Positions 23,831 through 36,520 of a DNA stretch of 64,000 nt are shown in pieces; positions within the stretch are counted from its first letter, which is position 1, and the number at the start of each line of letters is the position of its first letter. The notes beneath the pieces were generated by a model. That model had not been told where the DNA came from. It saw nothing but the letters and a program-made list of their open reading frames with translations, and made no database searches. The stretch is taken from the NCBI GenBank assembly GCA_016801885.1, contig CM028901.1:14643095-14707094 (forward strand), in the 5' to 3' direction. Made by a program: the position numbers and the translations under genes. Source of the stretch: Toxotes chatareus. Taxonomy: Eukaryota; Chordata; Actinopteri; Toxotidae.

Positions 23831-23870
23831 TACACAGCAACAATTGTAATTTCTGTACAGGACATTCATT

Positions 23871-23876
23871 TTTATT
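23871..23876 (-). promoter_or_regulatory. Proximal poly(A) signal AATAAA
   Basis: This is a canonical AATAAA on the minus strand about 146 bases after the stop codon. It may give a shorter 3' end than the signal at 23825-23830. Confidence 0.5.
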
Positions 23877-24021
23877 ACAGCACACATTCATAGCTCATAC
23901 ATCCTAAGTACACACCAATTCCAAAGCAGAAAAATAAGTTTTTAGGTACCACTTGCAGGGACGACTGGGGTTTGATAGTTCGTTGTCCTTTTCCTGTGAC
24001 TGAGTCTCTTCAGGTTCCACG

Positions 24022-24196
24022 TCACATAAAGTCATTGAGCTCCGCCTCCAAGGCGGCAGCCATTTCGTCTGCCTCTGAGCTACTGCCTTCTTCTTCTTCA
24101 TTGGAGTCTTTGGAGGACTCATCGGCAGATTGCTTATTCTCCACCTCATCGTCATCCTCGTCCTCCTTGGCTTCTTCATGCTTACGTTTGTGGCCC
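24022..24196 (-). CDS. CTDP1: CTDP1 (FCP1) last coding exon
   Basis: This exon encodes the C-terminus of FCP1, the nuclear phosphatase that removes phosphate from the RNA polymerase II C-terminal repeat and so recycles the polymerase. It opens after a T-rich stretch ending CTAG on the minus strand. The first base completes an Arg codon begun in the previous exon (phase 2). Fifty-seven residues and a TGA stop follow. The peptide starts GHKRKHEEAKED, continues through a very acidic Ser/Glu-rich stretch, and ends SEADEMAAALEAELNDFM. In human FCP1, as I remember it, the matching end is SEADEMAKALEAELNDLM. It forms the helix that docks on the winged-helix domain of RAP74 (TFIIF). Acidic serines such as SSSEADE fit casein kinase 2 sites known in FCP1. 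Identification rests on both ends of the exon and the correct phase, so it is strong. Confidence 0.95.
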
Positions 24197-24453
24197 CTAG
24201 AAAAATAACAAAGGCTGAATTAAAAGGGACTCTGCAAACCCAAATCTGTGGGACTCCTCTGCTCTTCTGCTGCTGCCTCAAATGGGATCATCATCATCAT
24301 CACAAACATTGATGTCCCATTTAAAACTGATGCCAGAATGGTTCATTTATTTGATGCTTTGTTTCAACATGGAATGAAACTGGGGAAAAAAAGTGCAAGT
24401 CAAACTGAATAATGATAACGAGATCACAGACTCCTTTACATGTTCTGTTATTT

Positions 24454-24590
24454 AAAGGAATAATTCAACATTTAGGGAAATTTGTTAATGGTAACAAAGT
24501 CCACAAGCAGAGCTGAAGCTCACTAATTAGCATCGTATATCTTGTTTGATCTGATAAGATCTGGGCTGAAAAGAACCAGAATTTTTCTAA
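24454..24590 (+). repeat. Internally deleted dispersed repeat copy
   Basis: The start motif AAAGGAATAATTCAACATTT is followed directly by what is normally the end of the same family (TGGTAACAAAGTCCACAAGC ... CTCACTAATTAGCATCGTAT ... TCTTGTTTGAT). The middle of the family consensus, seen at 13070-13200 and 25540-25660, is missing. Confidence 0.55.
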
Positions 24591-24869
24591 CTAAAAAGAC
24601 ATGGTGACTGTTCTGGAAAGCACTGTTTTTCTAAACTGCCTATGAATGTAAGGCAAGAAAAAGCCCTAGTTTTAGTTGTGCCAGGAATCTGTGGATATAC
24701 CGTCATCTACACATCTGTCGACTGGTCTTCTACATATCTGAATAGATTCTCAAGTGGCTGTTTTCCAGCAAAAACTGAGCTCTTGAGATGTAGTCAACAA
24801 ACTGGAGTTTAATAATAAAAAATAAAATACAAAGGCCAGTTGTTTCGCTGGAATATGAAAGCAATACAG

Positions 24870-24902
24870 ACCCCCCCCCCTCCCCCCCCCCCCCACCCCC
24901 AC
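24870..24902. repeat. Interrupted poly(C) tract
   Basis: Two runs of 10 and 14 C residues are separated by T, followed by A and five more C residues. The complementary strand is G-rich with single-base interruptions and could form a G-quadruplex in the transcribed direction of CTDP1 pre-mRNA. Confidence 0.85.
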
Positions 24903-25474
24903 CATAAAAGGAAAGAGAATAATTTACTGCAGTGCAAGAATCCCACAGTGCAATTAACAAGGGCTTGTTCTCCATACAGACTGTATCCATGAGATGTAAA
25001 GGCCCGCCGCTTTTAAAGAACAAAACAGTTCTGTTGTGATGAGACAGGATTCAGAACAATTGGGAAGCCTGAGATACGGAGATGGAGGACACATGAATCG
25101 AGAGACCGAGGTAAAGATGGTTAAAAAGAGCAAAGACAAAGGAATAAGATGGTGGCGCCTTCGGGAAAAGGAGGAGCTGAAAAATCCCATAAAATTTAAA
25201 TGTAAATCAGCCCAGGAGGCACCTTAAACGGAAGTGAAAACACTGTGTCTCTAATTAACAATGTAATTACAGAAACAAATTTAACTTGTCAATAAAGAAA
25301 ATACAGATCTGTTCACTGTTCACAGGCAGTATTCGCTGAAATTTCCCCACACCAGCGCTACTGTGGTACATTAATTTCAATACCAGTACCAAAAGGACAC
25401 ATTACTTTGAGGAAGATGAGCATGTGTTTCTTTAAGATGCTTTAATGTGACTAAAAAGCTCTCAAAAGTTCTCA

Positions 25475-25740
25475 AAAACTGCAGGAATGGTTCATCACTT
25501 AGGGAAATATGTTGATTTATTTTCTTTTTGAGACTGAGATGAGAAGATGGATATCAATCTCATGTCTATGCATTTAAGTAGCTTGGTAGTATAGTTAGCA
25601 TTGATTAGGATAATGACTGAAAGCAGGGGGGAACAGCTAGCCTCAGTTTCTCCAAAGAGAAAACATCTGTCTAGTAACACTTCTAAAGATCAAGCTGAGT
25701 GATTAGACGAGTATCTTGTTTGTTTTACCATAAAAAAAAC
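25475..25740 (+). repeat. Near-complete dispersed repeat copy
   Basis: The copy reads AGGGAAATATGTTGATTTAT, GAGACTGAGATGAGAAGATG, ATCTCATGTCTATGCATTTA, ACTGAAAGCAGGGGGGAACA, GCTAGCCTCAGTTTCTCC and finally TATCTTGTTTGTTTTACC. It is the fullest copy in the window of the family also seen at 13060, 24454 and 54350. No coding capacity is visible. Confidence 0.6.
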
Positions 25741-26449
25741 AAAAACAAAACGAGATGCAAAAACAAACTCAGGCTATGCATCTTCTGACTCATGCACTTA
25801 ACACACGTGAGCGGCATCTATCTTCTCATGTCACTCTTGGTCACAAGCACCCACAGACAAACTCTGCCTAAATAAAATACAGTCTGAAATTTGCAGAATT
25901 ATTGTTTAAATCGCAAACTGACTGATCAAAGAATAACAGCGAGACTTTGAACAAACATTCGGCTCTAGTGTAACACTAAAATGTGTCTGTAGCACAGATA
26001 AAAAGCAAAATTACCTTGGCATAAATTAATTTTACACATATACTGGAATTTTAAAACAAGGTGAGAATGGAATGAAAAAAAAAAAACAGGAAAGCAGACA
26101 TTCCTCAGTGGCTAAAGAATCCTTTGATATGGCTGTAAACATGCCAAACCTCTTTCCACTCCACCTCCACTTCTCCATGACATCCTCTGTGGAGTGGCTT
26201 ACTATATTAGCATGATGCTAATGAGGTGTGTAGGGGATTTGCATGGCTACTGTGGAGGTCTGACAACGGCACTACGGAGAAGACCCTTCTCATTAGACCA
26301 CACAGCTGTCAGACAGCCTCACTAACCTTCCAAAGCAGCGGGGTTTTCTGGTTGTGTGTTCATTAAAGGTCAGATGTCGGCTAATTTCAGTAGAGAGCCT
26401 CGGTGACATGACGGTAACAGTGGAACCCTGCAGGCCACACGGTGTGGAG

Positions 26450-26468
26450 TGGTGTGTGTGTGTGTGTG
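26450..26468. repeat. Short (TG)n run
   Basis: A run of TG dinucleotides lies before GGGAGGGAGGGAAACGG. Confidence 0.8.
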
Positions 26469-27389
26469 GGAGGGAGGGAAACGGTTGTGTTTGTGTTACA
26501 ACAGCAAAGGTCTGATCCTCCAAATTGACAAGAAGTTTAATGCACAGAGCCATAAAGTCGAGGCTCAGGGGTAAGCGGCTAATTCTGAGGCTAAGCTATA
26601 ACGGCAAGAGATGAGGTGAGTGATTAATGATTATTTATTTGGTGGCAATGGGAGAAAATGAGGCACCGCCGCCCCCCCTCCACACACCCACATGTACCAC
26701 CATCAGTGACACTGCTCCTGCTCCCTAAGCTGGTTGTTGACACTGTATGAGTCATTACAGGTGAGTGCCTGTAAAAGGTTAATGGGTGTTTTCTTTTGTT
26801 TTTTCTTTTCTCTTTCTTTCGTTTTTCTTTTACAACCATTCCCTACCATCCCATTTCCAAATATTAACGGGGGGGGCTCCTCCATTGCTTTCTGCTTCGC
26901 ATCATTACATCCAATCTAAATCCTCGTCTATTAATCCAACCACCCACAGAAACACATACTCCACACCACGCTCACTCATGTCAGATCCAAAACGAGCTTC
27001 AAATGTAATCCATTTTTATTTGGTTTTTGCTGGTTTCACATGCTAAACTGCATTGCTCTAAAAGGAGCTTCCTTCAATTTGCTAACTTGTTTAACATTTT
27101 ATCCATTTTAACTACCACATGGCAGATTTCAACTTAACTTGGAATTTTATTATTATTATTATTATTTTAATGGTCATAGTTAAGGCTTCATGCATAATCT
27201 GCAAAGCAGCACTGTGGAAAAAACGGTTTATGAGGGAACCTTTATTTGATAAATTACTGTAGTGATGGAAGCATGGACATAAAAAGTCATTTGTTTGGCT
27301 TCAATACGAATGCAGTGTTCTGCAGAATGCCTTTTGTGTCACGTAGATTTTATATACACAGCCCTGCTAGAGACTGTGGTGAAAGAAAA

Positions 27390-27675
27390 CCAAAGACGAT
27401 GAATGTTTACACCAAATTGCATAGCAATTCATCCAATAGATGTCAAGACATTTTACTAAAAAACACAAATGTCCATGTAGCAGGAAATGAACAAAGTTAC
27501 TAGAGTTCATCCTCTGGGGATCACAAATGTCTGTACAAAATTTCATTGTAATCCACTGGATACTTGCTGAGATATTTCAGTCTGGACTTAAGTGGTGGAC
27601 TGACCAATCAAGTGAGTGATATCAAGCCTCGAGCCACACTGCTAGCGTGGTGATGATGATTGCTGAAGGAGTTAC
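27390..27675 (+). repeat. Dispersed repeat with internal half-repeat
   Basis: The segment contains ACCAAATTGCATAGCAATTC followed about 120 bases later by the similar ACAAAATTTCATTGTAATCC. Then come GAGATATTTCAGTCTGGACT, AGTGGTGGACTGACCAATCA and GAGCCACACTGCTAGCGTGG. From memory, this order belongs to an abundant teleost interspersed repeat in which the sentence-like block is duplicated. The class is unknown to me. Confidence 0.5.
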
Positions 27676-28264
27676 TTCAACTTCAACTCAACGCTAAACA
27701 GTCGTAGTACTTTTCGAGCTGATGAGTCCAATTCAAAATGTTCTCATGAAAATGTATGTATGCTCAGAGTATGCAGCCGTTTTTGTTCTTCAATATTACT
27801 TAACACTTACATAATCGCTGTTCACTAAGCCTGAACCTGTACTCCACAGTAATCACTACCATCTCACCTTTCCAGTGGCCTGGGGGTTTGTGGGCTTGAT
27901 GAATTTGCCCTTTAGCTCGCACTAAAGTCCAATACTACACTACATCCAGCAGTCCCACTGTTTTGAGTGGCTACGCAGGAAAAGCTGAGAGCTATCGGGG
28001 AGAGATGAAAGTGAGAGGGTTCTCCAGCTTCACAGACAAAATAAGTGAAACGTAAGACTTCCAGAAGCAATTTTGCTTGGTAATTGAAAAGTTTCCCCGT
28101 TTTCTTTCACATATTTGGCACAGTGAGTGCTGGGATAATAGGACCTTATGAGACACTTAATTTAAAACTGCTCATTACTAGATCTCTTATGGGCCAGTAA
28201 AGTTGAAGATGTAACTGTGGAGGACAATGTGTCATCAGGACTTAAAAAGAAATTTGCTAACAAT

Positions 28265-28526
28265 GGAGCAGCTGTGGCTCAAGAGGTAAAGCTGGTCGTC
28301 TTCTAATCATTTAGTTGCTGGTTCAACCCCCCGGTTTGAAGTGTCCTTGGGCAAGACAATGAACCCCAAATTGCCCCTGATGCATCATCAGTGTGTGTGT
28401 GATAGAAAATCACATATGTACGGAAAAAGCGCTGTATGAATGTGAATGTGGTTTGTAGCGAACAGCTCTTTCAGTGGTCAATAAGACTAAAAAAGTGCTA
28501 TTTTAAAGCATCCATTTACCATTTTT
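28265..28526 (+). mobile_element. tRNA-derived SINE
   Basis: The 5' part is tRNA-like, with a type 2 RNA polymerase III promoter. Box A is TGGCTCAAGAGG at 28275-28286 and box B is GGTTCAACCCC at 28320-28330. The body carries GAAGTGTCCTTGGGCAAGAC and AATGAACCCCAAATTGCCCC, and the end has AAGTGCTATTTTAAAG and TCCATTTACCATTT. These motifs match a very widespread teleost SINE as I remember it. The tRNA part does not fold into an intact cloverleaf and is not a tRNA gene. No clear target-site duplication was found. Confidence 0.8.
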
Positions 28527-31500
28527 AAGTGTGGGGGATGAACCTTTGGTTATATTTGGTTACAAATACTGAACTGTTGGCTTGTCCAGTAGCTCTGAAA
28601 TGCTGACAGATGAATGAATGCCCTAAGCCCTGAGAAAGCACTTAAAATCAAGCTGCTGTCCATGACACAACAGGCAAGGCGGGCCTGACCTGTCAGGTAG
28701 TAATCATCAGCTCCAGCCATTTAAGCAACTATTAGCATCTCGAAATGAGTGAAAATCTGAAGCCTATCAACTGATTTCTTTGTGAAACCTCACATTTTAA
28801 GATCTCTCCTGACGCTTTTGGAAATAAAACTAAATCCTGCTCCTCAGAAAATGCCAGAAATGTCAGTTATGAGGGTGCAGGAGGTAATAATGTGTCAATA
28901 CAGACACAGATGTTGAGGTGATTACTTCGAGACATTATTATCTCTGTGTACTGTGGGAGTGTGATTGCATAAAAGGGACATGCTACAGAGTGCCTGCTGG
29001 TGAACAACAGCCTGCAGTTGCCCTGCTACAACACATCATTAGAGATAAATAAGTGACATAAAATGTCTAATATAAGTCAGGAAAACTGCATCTTCCCTAA
29101 GTCGAGATGCATTTTTATTAGATTCTGTGTTTAAGTCCAGACAGCACTAACGTTGCCCAAGGGAGCACTCAGTGGGGCTAAGCTGGGGAAAGAGTTTACA
29201 GAAATGGCTAGGATACAGTTTAATCTTGTGGTGCAGAGTAACTATTCCTGAAGAAGTAAAAGCTAGAACTCTACCCAGGGCATCCCAGTCTGGAACTGGT
29301 GAGGAGAAGGGAGGCAGAGAAAAATGAGGAGAGGAGGAAGCCCTGTAAAAAGAGGAGACTTCAAATGCTCCTGACAGCTCTGTTTACATCAAGAGCGAAA
29401 GACGGGCCGAGGGAGAGAGGGAGTGAAAAAGGCAAACGGAGCAAATAAAGTGTGAAAGAGGAGGAAACAGAGCACGCAAGACAGAAGAGGGAGGTAATGA
29501 ACTAAATAATGAACTATACTTTTAGGACACAGACCAACTCTTCTTGTTCTCTTGCAAAGTTTATACCAATGTAGCAGGTCAACAACCAAATGTCTCATCC
29601 CAAGAGAACTCGCTCAAGCAAAGAACCAAATAACTGACCAGGACCAACATCAATGTGGTGTCCTTACACACGGAATTGTTTTCCATTCATATAGGTCAAT
29701 TAGTTGCAACAGCAGCTAGAAATCAACCACCCTAAAGGATCTTCACTGTTAGCAGGTTATTGCCTAACAAGGGCAGAAAGGACACTCCTCAGCAATGCTG
29801 GTCACCTGTTTCAGGTTGCTCCATTTTGCCCAGAATTCCATATCATTTACAGCAGATGTGTCTAATGCAGAGGCTTAGATATCTATACTCCCGTCCTTGT
29901 GGATTCAACAGCACCATATGCAGCACGCTGATAAGCACTGCAGTTAAACTATTGTTTTTACACAGACATTATCCTTCCCTGCCCCTCATTATATTATCTT
30001 ACTATGAAAACTGACAAACAGAGGAGGATAAAAGGACATGCACTGATGTGGGGGTGGGGACGGATTTATAACGGACGTGCCAGCTTTGCTTGGCTGTGCT
30101 TCAGAAACAATCTGACTTTCAACAGTGCTGGAAGGAAATGAGAAACACAGAGAGGCATGACAGTGCAGCGAGAAGCACTCACACAATGACTAAGTAGTTT
30201 TTCAGGCTGCATGCTTTCAAGCCTCACTTGTGAAAAATACATGTTGACAAAGATTTCAGGCAGGATGCACACACAGTGGAGATGTTCTGTGCGTTTGGGA
30301 GCTAAATTGTTTCGAAACTGTTGTGAAGTGTCGCTTGACAAATCAGAGAGGGTTAGGTTTCTCTACACTAGTCTAGTGGTAGAAAAGCCAAAACAAAGCG
30401 ATGGCATTCATCAGAGCATGTTCGGTGCATGTAGTTGATGGTTTTTAGCAGCTCCAGCTACATATATAGACAGGCTGGTGAATTTTTGCTTTGTCTAAAC
30501 TGGAGCCACTATTAGCTCTCAAAGGAGAGAAACAGCTCAGCTAAGGAGGACAGGAAAAGGGTAACTAAGCTAAATCACCTCTGTTCAATGTCAGCTGCAA
30601 CATGTGGCTCATAAAGGAATAATAGGAAAGTCTGTCCTTTGCAACTTTAACGGTCATGGCTATTTTTCATACGTGAGGCTTTAACCCTTGTGGCCTGTAT
30701 TGAATTTAATGGCTGGAACTTTATTGACTGTAAATGGTTCTGTTTTTCAATACACCGTGTGTGTTGCAGCGCTTTGTAATATGGATGTCATGCCCTTTAG
30801 ATTCACTGTCCCCTAGACTAAAAGAAACCATCGTGTTGGCTACCCAGAGTAACGGTTTTGATACTTTTTACAAAAAAGTTAGGTAAAAATTTTCCTCCTC
30901 AAAGTTTAATCAGAGGCAGGGCAGAGGCACCTAGATGAAAACAACAACAACAAAAAAAAAACTCGCTGACTGTGTCGTCCCAGAGCAACAGGTGTGACAC
31001 TGGTGTGATGCAGCGTGTCAGCTGTATAACTCACTGTCAGTGTCATTTATATCTCCACAGTCACCCAAACCTGCATCAAACTACCCCCATCTCTGGCTCA
31101 ACCACAGACCAGAGAATCAGATTAAATCCCCCAGGAGTCCTTACATATAATTCATTTCTCTTCCCTGTCTGTTTACTGGTAGCACCACCTTTGACAAGGT
31201 TGTGAGGATATGTTTACAGAAGACTGAAACGAATTTGGACCCAGAGCTCTGGATCCTGCAATTGGTTTAAATGGTCTCCCTACTTTATACTGATTGGCAA
31301 GGAGGGACATTAGTTAAAAACGTTCTGGTTGGATCCTCATAGCAGTCAGTTTGCCAATAAACAACCATAAAATGTCCAACTGTCCTTGCGAAAGGACAGA
31401 AGAATCTAAGACAAACTTATTGGACTGGGATAGTTAAGACTTTTTAAAAAAAACTTCTGTTTGGACTAGTTCCAAAGCTGCTTAATTCATTTAAGAGCTC

Positions 31501-34500
31501 AGCGTGTCCCTGTTCATAAAATATTTGAGGTGAGTTTTTGCTTTGGGGTGCTCCATCTCTACAGTCTACCAGAGAGATGCAAACACCTGTTTTGCCCCTG
31601 TTGTCTGCTTTATCTCTCATATCTAACAAATATTAAATTCAACTGAAGCGAGCAGAATGTGACAGGTGACACATGTGAGCTAGGCAGACGAATGACATTC
31701 AAAATAATAAGTAATAGTAAATAGTAAAGTGAAAAATTTAACGCTTCTATATGAAGCTCAGCCAGCTCTGCCGAATTTCTGCATGAGTGCCCTCAGTGAC
31801 AATGGAACCTCTAACCCGGGCAGTGTGAATGCCACAGTGAGTAATCAATGCATATCAACAAAAACAGCACGCTTCACTTGATTTATGTTTGTTCTTTCAC
31901 TGGAGAGTGGCTCTGTGTTCATATGTTCAGTCTGGTCACTTGGAAAAGTGTAAAGTTAATCGTTAATCTATTTGCATGGGAAGAGTTTGGAGTCCAGATG
32001 CCTGAGCAATGGAAAAGGTGTCTGCTAGATGAAAGATAAGTGTGTTGGAAAAAGGCTGTGATTGGATTGTGTGAGGGAAATGTTCAAAAGGGCAGCCCGG
32101 TAATTTAGTTTTGCTCTTTGGAAAAGCTGTAGGACTTAAAAACGACATTTAAAAAAAAAAAAAAACTGCCAAAATTGAAGCAGCAAACCCTGGGATCTCC
32201 TGACTTTTGGTCTCAGATATGGGTCACATTCCAAACACACTGGACCCTATATTTTCCCATAATGCAAGAATACAGCAAAACCGAACATTTAGTTTTACAA
32301 TTTCCCAATCTATCTGGGTGCGCTGATTGAGAACCGGGTCTTCTGCCTACAAAAACCTATGTTGTGGTAGTGTTGCACATGGGAAGAAAAAAAATAAACA
32401 TACAAATTGAGTGTAATCAGTCAGTCTGAGGTAATTTAGATGTGGAGTCACAGTTTTAATACTGAGATCTGCTCCACTGAAGCCTGACTGATGCAGGATA
32501 CCTGCTGAGGCATAAACCTCTGATGGATGTGGTTTGATTGGACATGAAACAGAATTTGAAGCCTCTCATCGAAGAGTTGAAGTAAGGAAGGCAGTGGTGT
32601 ACAGATACCGAAAGCACAGATCCTGCACGAGGTTTACAATACTGAGGTGAAATAAAATTATACAGTATACACTTAACGCTGGCAACAAAGATATTAGTCT
32701 TCACTAGGAAATGATGGGTTTGTGAGTGAAAATGTTTTTTGAGATTTTAAAATAAAGCTGCATTACAGCTCTAAAACCATGACTACTTTTATACTCCCAC
32801 CTTCCCATGTTCCACTCATCAGTCCATGCAGTGGGTGGAGAGCACTGAGCAGTGTCTGCGCTCAAAGCATTTCCTCCAAAGTCGACTAATTGCCCCAGTG
32901 TTACAAGGTGGTTCCTAATGAGGCACTCTTCTCTTTATGCCTCCATTGTTGGCAGCTGTCTACTGACAAACACAGTAGTGGTCCATCCCTTAATATTTAG
33001 CCCTACAGAAACAGAATTACACTGGGGTGAGGGGTAGCTTTCTATTGGCCAGTGGAACAAATTTGTAGGTCAAAGTTCACCATAGTTGAACTTAATGCAA
33101 AAACTTTCCATGTGTTTTGTTTAGCCCTGCAAATGGACTTTGTGAAGCATATTACATATTCTTATTGGCATCTGAAACAACAGGCCCACATCAAAGTAGC
33201 CCCCTTGTGTTGTTTTAACACAGTGCTATTTTCAGTCCCTTTTTGTTCTGGACTTCTGTTCAGGATCACTGGTGAACACTGCAACGCTGCTAAGAATTTG
33301 GGGTATACATCTTTGTGCTCTTGCGCTTACTGTCACTATTGCTCTTTCCGCATACCCATTAAATGTGTGGCTGAAAGTAACAGGTTCTCTGGGGACGCAG
33401 AATGTTATTCTGGGTTTTGTGTCAATCACGTTCTAAAGTAAAAAGAAAAGTGCACAGACGACAAAAAGTCAATTCAACATTTTATCTCAAAACTGTTCAT
33501 ATGCACTCCATATGATTACCTGGCAAATTCTAACAGTGATTGAAGATATAAAATCCAGGGAGGGTCCTCACAATCAGAGCAAAAGCTATATTTCCTCATG
33601 CAGAGCAGGCGTACCGTATACAATTTCCTGTGTCAGGAAAAATAGCTTATGCATGTGTGTATGGGTGGTGAGAAACAATGGCTATTAACAGGCCAGCCTT
33701 CCCCTGAGATCCATCTCTTTGCTTCATAGTGAGATCAATGTGAACAAAAACAATAAATAGAATAACTGCCTGCATCACCAGCTAGGAGCCATGAGCCAGG
33801 AGGAAAAAAACTGGGTCAGATTACTTGCAGTTTTAGTTTCTCCTACTTATGCTTTCCTCTTCCCTTCTCTTTTCATATATGTGAAAAGCCTGACTAAGCA
33901 TAACTATTTCTCACAGTCTGACGCTTCTCTCGCACGGCTGAGCTGTGTTTATCAGAGACAGGGAGCACAGGGATCACTGTGCCGTTTCTCCCTGCTGCTC
34001 CGCTGAGAAACACATAGTGCTGGGTTCAGTACACTCACAAAGGGCAGTCAAGCAAAGGCGGACTGCTGTCAATGTCTTTTAAATCCGTGTTACATTCATA
34101 ATCCTCCTCTCCTGCATGTGGCATCTTTCAAAGCACCTTTGGGATTTGGGTGTCAGACTAACAGCTGGGTGTCACTTGACAAAAGGCTTTAAAATTGTCC
34201 CTCACAACACAAGCACACAATTTGGTTTACTTTGATACCTTGACAGCTCATATTTTTGGTGCTCCATGCCACTGAAAGTGAGTGAAGATGACAACCTATA
34301 TCAAACAATATGTCAGGAGTGTAAATACAGCAGGACATACGTTGCACTGGATCAGACAAACGCACTGATTCAGTGACAGGCAGCTATCACTATGGCCAGC
34401 TAGGAAGCTACTATTAGAAGCTGAAAGCCATATAGCCTCCTGACTCACTGATTATGGAAGCACTAATATCAGCTAACCTCATGGACTATCACTCTTTTGT

Positions 34501-34665
34501 CCTGTTCAGACCTGGCATTAGCATGCGTCTCTGGCTATCCAAGATGTGTGGTAGGGAACCAGAACAATACAGGCTGGGTCTATTCCTTGGTTTGCTCCAA
34601 GCAAGGAATACAAGGAATACTGCTCTAACACCAACTAGTTTTTGTGCCAAAACTACAGCAGTGTA

Positions 34666-34690
34666 AGATAAGATAAGATGCTTTTATTTT
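34666..34690 (+). repeat. (GATAA)n retroposon-tail fragment
   Basis: TAAGATAAGATAAGATGCTT followed by TTATTTTTATT resembles the GATAA-repeat end found at many teleost LINE or SINE 3' ends. Only the tail is recognisable. Confidence 0.4.
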
Positions 34691-34999
34691 TATTTTTTTA
34701 AACACTGATTTGTCACGCTTTTGGAAGGCACCAGCAAATAATGTTGTCCTGACAAAAGGGACGTCAGAGAACAAAACGTTTGTGCGCCATTGTGGAGGGC
34801 AATTACAAACAACAGTCTCCGTCATATAACTGTCATATAAGAACTCTTGTAACAAATTTAGATGCAAACAGCACCAAGCAAGTTGTTCTCCTACATATTC
34901 TCTACTAATGTAATGACAGTGGCACTGTACAAAAATAACATACCAATACTGGATTTTTGAGGCAGATTACTGATGCCGATATTTAAGAGTTTAAAAACA

Positions 35000-36520
35000 T
35001 ACAATGCAATAAACTTGTCAGTATAACTGGACTATTTTCATAAAATGTCCAAGGTAACTGAACAAAAGAAAAACAAGCCAAAACTTGCATGATAGTGAAA
35101 AACACAAACCGGAAAATATATCCCAGACACAATTATTGGCACCCTTCAACATTTGGTTGCAGAACCTTTGGCAACAACGACGGTCTCTAAAAGTTTCTTG
35201 CAGCCATCTACATGCTTCTTGCACCTTCTGCTGGCAGTCTCTACCCCTCTTCCATTGCTATGTGTTCAAGCTCTTTTACGTTTGCAGGAGTACTGTTTAC
35301 AACAGCAGATTTCAGATTTCACCTCTCTCCAAAGGTTTTCAATGGGATTTAGGTCAGGATTCAATGCTGGCCAGTTTAAAACAGTCCATTTCCCATTCCA
35401 AACAATTTTTTTGTGCTGCTGGATGTGTGCTTTGGGTCGTTGTTCTGCTGAAAGACCCAAGACCTTTGCCTCAGATCTAGCTTTCTCACACTGAGTATCA
35501 CATTTCACTCTAAATTGCTTTGGTAATCTTCTGATTTCATCATTTCTTTGATACATTCAATGCCTCAAGTGCTGGGGGCAGCAAAGCTGTCCCACAGCCC
35601 CACAGCATGATAAAACCTCCACCATGGTTTACTGCAGGTAGGGGGTTCTCTTCCTTAAGGGCTTCATTTTATTGCCTATAAAGAAAGTGATGTGCTGCAT
35701 TCCCAAAGACCTCCATTTTGGTTTCATCTGTAGGACATTATGCCAGAAAGACTTTATTTTCCCTATGACAGGTTTTGTAAACATTAGTCTTGCCTTTTTG
35801 TGCCTTTCTTTAAATAGCAGCATCCTCCTTTGCTTCATCTGTGGAGCCCTACTTGGTTTAGAGTGCAGTGCGTGGTACGAGCTGAAACCGAACCTCCAGA
35901 CTGCTCCAGGTCAATCTGAAGCTCTACAGCTGTCTTGTGGGGTGTTTTTTCCACAATTGGCACCAACCGTCGCAGTTCTCTCACTGAGTTTCTTCTGAAC
36001 ACCATGCCCTGGAAGCATCCTAACAGTTGTTTCCACAGACTGTGGAAAGTCTTGATAATATTATGACCTGTTGAAACAGGGATTTCAAGATCTTTGGCGA
36101 CTGACTTGAGGCATTTCTGCTGCTTTTAGACAGCTCTCCTATCTTTGCCATTGTGAAAAAAAAAACCAAAAAAAAAAACTGGAAACAATCAGCTCCCTTT
36201 TCATGCAGTGAAACTATCATTCATTGGTTAATTCAGGTCATGTGAACATTGAATATTAAGCACAGGTGAGTCTTTTTATTTTGCTTAAGGAACTCATTTA
36301 AATTCATCAATAGGGCGCCAATAATTGTGTCCAGCACAATACATTTTATGTCTGTTTTTTATTTCACTATATGAAAGCATTTTTTGTTGTTCATTAACTT
36401 TGGAAATTTTATTGAATATGATTATATTATACAAAAATTGGTTTATTTACATTTCTTCCTGAAGATATTCTGAGTTATGTACTTAAAATTCATGGGAGCC
36501 AATCATTTTGACCAGGACTG
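35000..36520 (-). mobile_element. Degenerate Tc1-like DNA transposon
   Basis: The ends form a long, diverged inverted repeat. AGACACAATTATTGGCACCC at 35125-35144 pairs with GGGCGCCAATAATTGTGTCC at 36313-36332 (18 of 20 positions). The similarity continues outward: TTCATAAAATGTCCAAGG on the left matches the reverse complement of the sequence near 36400. The right end is TTTTGACCAGGACTG, ending at about 36520. The matching left terminus is not recognisable, so the left limit is approximate. The element lies inside the CTDP1 intron, in the same direction as the gene. Confidence 0.85.
35130..36151 (-). pseudogene. Tc1-like transposase remnant
   Basis: The minus-strand reading begins at ATG 36151 with MAKIGELSK, the usual Tc1 N-terminus before the DNA-binding helix-turn-helix. 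It continues in other frames with KERHKKARLMF and KSFWHNVLQMKPK (35629-35838), which matches the segment around the first catalytic aspartate. NWPALNPDLNPIENLW, encoded at about 35329-35376, is the segment with the third acidic residue of the DDE triad. The tail is in yet another frame below 35224. The part that should hold the second aspartate reads EQRPKAH and appears to have lost it. With several frameshifts and stops this cannot be functional. Confidence 0.85.

Larger units (their letters stand above)
23810..24021 (-). other. CTDP1: CTDP1 3' untranslated region
   Basis: This is the minus-strand sequence directly after the CTDP1 stop codon. Two AATAAA hexamers lie 146 and 192 bases downstream of the stop codon. 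Beyond the second, the minus strand becomes T/G-rich (around 23730-23810), as expected downstream of a cleavage site. The exact end is an estimate. Longer or shorter forms are possible because both signals are canonical. Confidence 0.6.

Noticed and set aside
33052..33441. 129-codon plus-strand open frame
   Set aside because: No recognised family, signal peptide or splice context. Composition is like that of the surrounding intron.
35085..35998. Plus-strand open frames of 108-131 codons
   Set aside because: They lie antisense to the Tc1-like transposase remnant.
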